The notes under the pieces are model-generated. The model did not search any database and had not been told where the DNA came from. It worked only from the letters and a program-made list of their open reading frames with translations. From the NCBI GenBank assembly GCA_002172355.2, contig NHGH02000030.1, forward strand, positions 12,984-21,215: DNA of 8,232 nt, given 5' to 3'. This DNA is from Euryarchaeota archaeon TMED132. GTDB lineage: Archaea; Thermoplasmatota; Poseidoniia; Poseidoniales; Poseidoniaceae. This document shows, piece by piece, positions 5,675-8,232 of the stretch. Position 1 is the first letter of the stretch. Each line of letters starts with the position of its first letter. Position numbers and translations under genes: made by a program.

Positions 5675-7426
5675 TCAACTTTCACCAGTATCTTTCAATA
5701 AGGATTTTACTGCACTATCCCATGAATTTCTCATTTCTTCTAAATCTTCTTCTTCACAAGATAGAATATTTTCACCTGCTAGAACCAAGGCCTTTGTAGC
5801 CCCCATCCAAGCACTAGCCCGATTTCTAGCATCTCCATCGAAATGCCATTCTTGTCCTGAAGAACGGCCAACAGCAAGTAACCAAGCCCAAGACGCAGCG
5901 GCCTTTTCAATTGAATCATGCCTTGCAGTAGCCATCCTTTCGGCTTTACCCAAACCATCCATTAGGCCAACTCTTACCAAGTCATGAATATGGCCAGATG
6001 CGCCACCCATCTCTCCAATTTTAGTGGTAAATCTAGCAACTAATTTTGCAGACTCCCTTGCCGAGTCTAAACTCTTCAAAAAAGTACCAAAGGGTTTGGG
6101 TTTCTTATTTTGTTTATGCCAAATCTCTTCGCCCTCATCACCACTAATTCCTATACTAGCAAGTGCATTGAGTCCATAATCCTCCCACAAAGCAGTCAGT
6201 ATATCTCCACAACTGGCTCCATCAATGACCTCTACAGTTGGGGTTTTTCTTTCAGAAATCTCACCTCTGGCATTGATTCTAATGCCTTCTTCTTCTTCAC
6301 TGACTCCTTCTACACCAGCCAATAAAATATGACTTGCCAGGTCTCTTTCATCCGCAGAGCCGGGGGTGCCTTCAAGTGCCGCGAAAACCTCTGAATGCTC
6401 CATTGTCCCAACCCACTTTGAACTGATAATCAAACCATCATCTATCGAATCGAGAATCGACCTTTTGATGGCTTTGGTGACCATTCCTTCATTCATAGTC
6501 AGTCCCTGCCAAGCATCTATTATTTTTTCAACACCTTCAACAGAACCCTTAGGAAGTGGTTTATCCAAAGGCCAACCTTCAGGTTTCCAAATCGCTTCAA
6601 CATCAAGTATTGAAGGTAGAAATGGTGGCAGCATAGATAGCGCCAAATGGTGAATGAAAGACGATTCCTTCTTCGATACCCCTTCCATTGACTCAAAGCC
6701 GATTACAACAATTTGGCCATTTTTAAATGTAAATTTAATGCACCCCGAATCGGAAGCATTAGACTCGATTATAGTCGAAGCATCAACGTCTTCAGTATGC
6801 CAAATTTTGACACCATCAATATCTTCAGTTTTGAAATTAAATCTTGAGCGGTCTAAAACATCGTCAACCCATTCATTGGGCGGATTTGGTTTTGGACCAG
6901 TGCAAACAAATCCACCTTTCCATGAAAAAAAGTACATACCTCGCTTTGCATGTTCTTCCCAAGGTAGCATTCGAAGAGTGAGATTTGAGTAATTTTGCAA
7001 TCCTGCTAAGTAACCTTGCTTTCCGTCTCCACGGCGAATAAATGAAGCACTACCAAAAGAACCAGATGTAAATTTACCAACAGTAGTAAATTCTTCATCA
7101 TGACAAGCATGTAAAGAGCCTGCGAATGCCTTTGCAACAGGGTCTCCTCGTTTTGCCATCATTTTTTTACTGAGCCATTTAATGTCATTCTTCTTCTTGA
7201 TTACTCTCTCTAATTGTCTTAGAGTTTTAGTCACAGAATCAGTTCTACCCCAACGTAATTTTCCACTCCAAGTCATCGCAGGAAGATGCGAGCGAGGGTT
7301 TTCAAGTAAACGATTGAGCTCCTTTGTGATTTTTTTGACAGTCGCCTCGTTAGCATGCTTCGTTCCACGCATCCTAACTCTGGTCTTTTTTTGTCCAGGG
7401 AATTCGACTTGTGCTGGTTTTGCCAT
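5675..7426 (-). CDS. Uncharacterised 583-residue soluble protein, lineage-restricted candidate
   Basis: I do not recognise this protein. It has no signal peptide, no membrane helix and no catalytic motif I can name. Three regions can be seen. Residues 1-100 are strongly basic and mostly helical (KKTRVRMRGTKH, then K/R-rich stretches to 93). Residues 110-260 look beta-rich and glycine-containing (GKFTSGSFGSASF, YFFSWKGGFVCTG, CIKFTFKNGQIVVIGFESMEG). Residues 260-583 are mainly helical, with acidic patches (SEEEE at 376-380, EEEDLEEM at 558-565) and Ala/Trp-rich helices near 495-550. The basic N-terminus would allow nucleic-acid or ribosome contact, but that is a guess. The start is well supported: GAGGGGAG lies 3-7 bases before ATG 7426, and a TATA box at 7485-7494 would give a leader of about 35-40 bases. 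Uninterrupted reading over 583 codons and base use like its neighbours show a real gene. It is monocistronic and convergent with the PLP enzyme. Confidence 0.85.
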   Translation of the reverse strand: MAKPAQVEFPGQKKTRVRMRGTKHANEATVKKITKELNRLLENPRSHLPAMTWSGKLRWGRTDSVTKTLRQLERVIKKKNDIKWLSKKMMAKRGDPVAKAFAGSLHACHDEEFTTVGKFTSGSFGSASFIRRGDGKQGYLAGLQNYSNLTLRMLPWEEHAKRGMYFFSWKGGFVCTGPKPNPPNEWVDDVLDRSRFNFKTEDIDGVKIWHTEDVDASTIIESNASDSGCIKFTFKNGQIVVIGFESMEGVSKKESSFIHHLALSMLPPFLPSILDVEAIWKPEGWPLDKPLPKGSVEGVEKIIDAWQGLTMNEGMVTKAIKRSILDSIDDGLIISSKWVGTMEHSEVFAALEGTPGSADERDLASHILLAGVEGVSEEEEGIRINARGEISERKTPTVEVIDGASCGDILTALWEDYGLNALASIGISGDEGEEIWHKQNKKPKPFGTFLKSLDSARESAKLVARFTTKIGEMGGASGHIHDLVRVGLMDGLGKAERMATARHDSIEKAAASWAWLLAVGRSSGQEWHFDGDARNRASAWMGATKALVLAGENILSCEEEDLEEMRNSWDSAVKSLLKDTGES

Positions 7427-7429
7427 AAA

Positions 7430-7437
7430 CTCCCCTC
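7430..7437 (-). promoter_or_regulatory. Strong Shine-Dalgarno of the 583-residue protein gene
   Basis: On the minus strand GAGGGGAG is followed by TTT and ATG 7426. The GAGG part is seven bases from the start, a good fit to the archaeal anti-Shine-Dalgarno. It fixes the start of the 583-residue protein. Confidence 0.65.
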
Positions 7438-7484
7438 AACAGTTCCAACATTGAGTATGGTTTGAGTTCTTCGATTTGTTGAGG

Positions 7485-7494
7485 TTTTATATTC
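7485..7494 (-). promoter_or_regulatory. Archaeal TATA box for the 583-residue protein gene
   Basis: The minus strand reads GAATATAAAA here, close to the archaeal TATA consensus. Transcription starting about 25 bases beyond the centre would begin near 7464, giving a leader of roughly 38 bases that contains the Shine-Dalgarno at 7430-7437. Position and spacing fit; there is no direct evidence of use. Confidence 0.55.
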
Positions 7495-7509
7495 TAAGAA
7501 TTATTACTG

Positions 7510-7516
7510 TATAATT
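7510..7516 (+). promoter_or_regulatory. TATA box for the PqqB-like hydrolase gene
   Basis: TATAATT is centred about 25 bases before ATG 7538, the distance expected when the transcript starts at the start codon itself. No Shine-Dalgarno lies before that ATG, so the gene is probably expressed as a leaderless message. The ATG at 7544, six bases on, is the alternative start. Confidence 0.5.
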
Positions 7517-7537
7517 CATCAAATAGAAACCAGTCCA

Positions 7538-8232
7538 ATGCTCATGGCCGAGGCCACCTTACTTGGAATCGCACAAGATGGAGGGCGTCCCCAACCATCA
7601 TGCCAAATGCCATGCTGCAAGGATGTAAAACACGATGAAGTAGCGTATCCAACCTCTTTAGGGCTCTCATTAATAGACGAAAGTAAACATCTTTTTGATG
7701 CTACTAGAAACCTTGGAGAACAACTCAAGATTTGGGGTGAAAATAATCCCAAACACGTTTGGCTGACCCATGCACATTTTGGCCATGTCGACGGACTTGG
7801 ATTATTTGGCCGAGAAACTATTGGTGCAAAAGGGATTAAGTTACACGTATCTCAGAAAATGGCTGATTTGATACACGCAACCCCACAATGGTCTTTGATG
7901 TTAGATCAAGGTGTTTTTGAAATAAGTCCATTTCAGACTGGTGAAAAAATTCAATTTGGCACAGAGAGTATAGAGCCAATAATCGTACCACATCGTGACG
8001 AATTATCAGATATGCATGCATTCATAATTAGAGGCGAGAACAAATCCTTACTCTATTTACCAGACCATGATACTTGGGAGGAGACTTTGGATTTATATGG
8101 GTGTAAATTAATTAGAGAATGGTTTGAAAAATTAGAAATCAATACAGCTTTTATCGATGGAACTTTTTGGTCTCAACATGAACTCTCAGGGCGCTCTCAG
8201 GCAGAAGTTCCACACCCTCCAGTGAGTCAAAC
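7538..8232 (+). CDS. PqqB-like metallo-beta-lactamase-fold hydrolase, 3' end missing
   Basis: 231 codons are open to the right edge. The N-terminus LLGIAQDGGRPQPSC..PCC (C22, C26, C27) is the glycine-rich strand and cysteine site of the PqqB-like branch of the metallo-beta-lactamase fold. Then comes the metal motif THAHFGHVDGLGLFGRE (H78, H80, H83), VPHRDELSD (H152), YLPDHD (D176, H177) and DGTFWSQHEL.GR..EVPHPPVSQ (His at 226). These match the family in order and spacing, and a full-length protein would be about 300 residues, so some 50-80 are missing. Proteins of this branch are found in many genomes without a PQQ pathway, and the reaction of the stand-alone versions is not known to me. PqqB itself is linked to PQQ maturation as an oxidase/hydroxylase. 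No other pqq gene is in the window, so I give no symbol. The start is ATG 7538 (or 7544), set by the TATA box spacing. Confidence 0.85.
   Translation, partial: MLMAEATLLGIAQDGGRPQPSCQMPCCKDVKHDEVAYPTSLGLSLIDESKHLFDATRNLGEQLKIWGENNPKHVWLTHAHFGHVDGLGLFGRETIGAKGIKLHVSQKMADLIHATPQWSLMLDQGVFEISPFQTGEKIQFGTESIEPIIVPHRDELSDMHAFIIRGENKSLLYLPDHDTWEETLDLYGCKLIREWFEKLEINTAFIDGTFWSQHELSGRSQAEVPHPPVSQ

Noticed and set aside
5610..5987. Plus-strand open frame of 125 codons overlapping the end of the PLP enzyme
   Set aside because: It is a frame shadow: it overlaps the PLP enzyme in another frame and then runs antisense to the 583-residue gene, with a serine-rich composition typical of antisense reading.
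7519..7752. Minus-strand open frame of 77 codons opposite the PqqB-like gene
   Set aside because: It is antisense to the conserved N-terminus of the hydrolase, which has clear family motifs.
7538..8232. Calling the hydrolase a true PqqB of PQQ biosynthesis
   Set aside because: Only fold and motif similarity are visible, and no other PQQ gene is in the window, so the gene symbol would overstate the evidence.

Overview
The window looks like a chromosomal segment of a planktonic marine archaeon, most likely a Thermoplasmatota/Poseidoniales (Marine Group II)-type genome. This is inferred from gene content: a geranylgeranyl reductase-family flavoprotein typical of archaeal ether-lipid synthesis, archaeal TATA-like boxes, a mix of Shine-Dalgarno-led and apparently leaderless genes, compact packing and moderately low GC. 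No rRNA or other phylogenetic marker is present, so the assignment stays an inference. I see no tRNA, rRNA, CRISPR array, insertion sequence, integrase or other mobile element.

Left block (1-3333, all minus strand; transcription runs right to left): a tight four-gene cluster. A geranylgeranyl reductase-family FAD enzyme (3333-1966) is followed by a HAD-IIA phosphatase (start best placed at 1957, with a Shine-Dalgarno overlapping the reductase stop), a NERD-domain protein with an unrecognised C-terminal half (to 242), and a SemiSWEET/PQ-loop membrane protein (start 215) that runs off the left edge. Gaps between genes are 8 to 26 bases, so this is very probably one transcript.

Middle (3334-5674, plus strand): a short divergent promoter region, then a ten-helix EamA/DMT permease and a PLP-dependent Cys/Met-metabolism enzyme (cystathionine gamma-synthase/lyase family). 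The two are 60 bases apart and may be co-transcribed. The enzyme handles sulfur amino acids. The permease could export or import a related metabolite, but nothing in the sequence fixes its substrate.

Right (5675-8232): a 583-residue protein that I do not recognise lies on the minus strand, its stop codon directly abutting that of the PLP enzyme. A second divergent promoter region (7427-7537) separates it from a plus-strand PqqB-like metallo-beta-lactamase-fold hydrolase cut by the right edge. This second region carries the best regulatory signals of the window: one TATA box per direction, one gene with leader plus Shine-Dalgarno, the other spaced as a leaderless transcript.

Most of the window is ordinary housekeeping or peripheral metabolism. 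The parts least explained are the 583-residue orphan, the C-terminal half of the NERD protein, the altered active-site neighbourhood of the PLP enzyme, and the reason a phosphatase, a nuclease-like protein and a sugar-transporter-like protein travel with a lipid reductase. I found no convincing evidence of a new multi-gene defence or mobile system.
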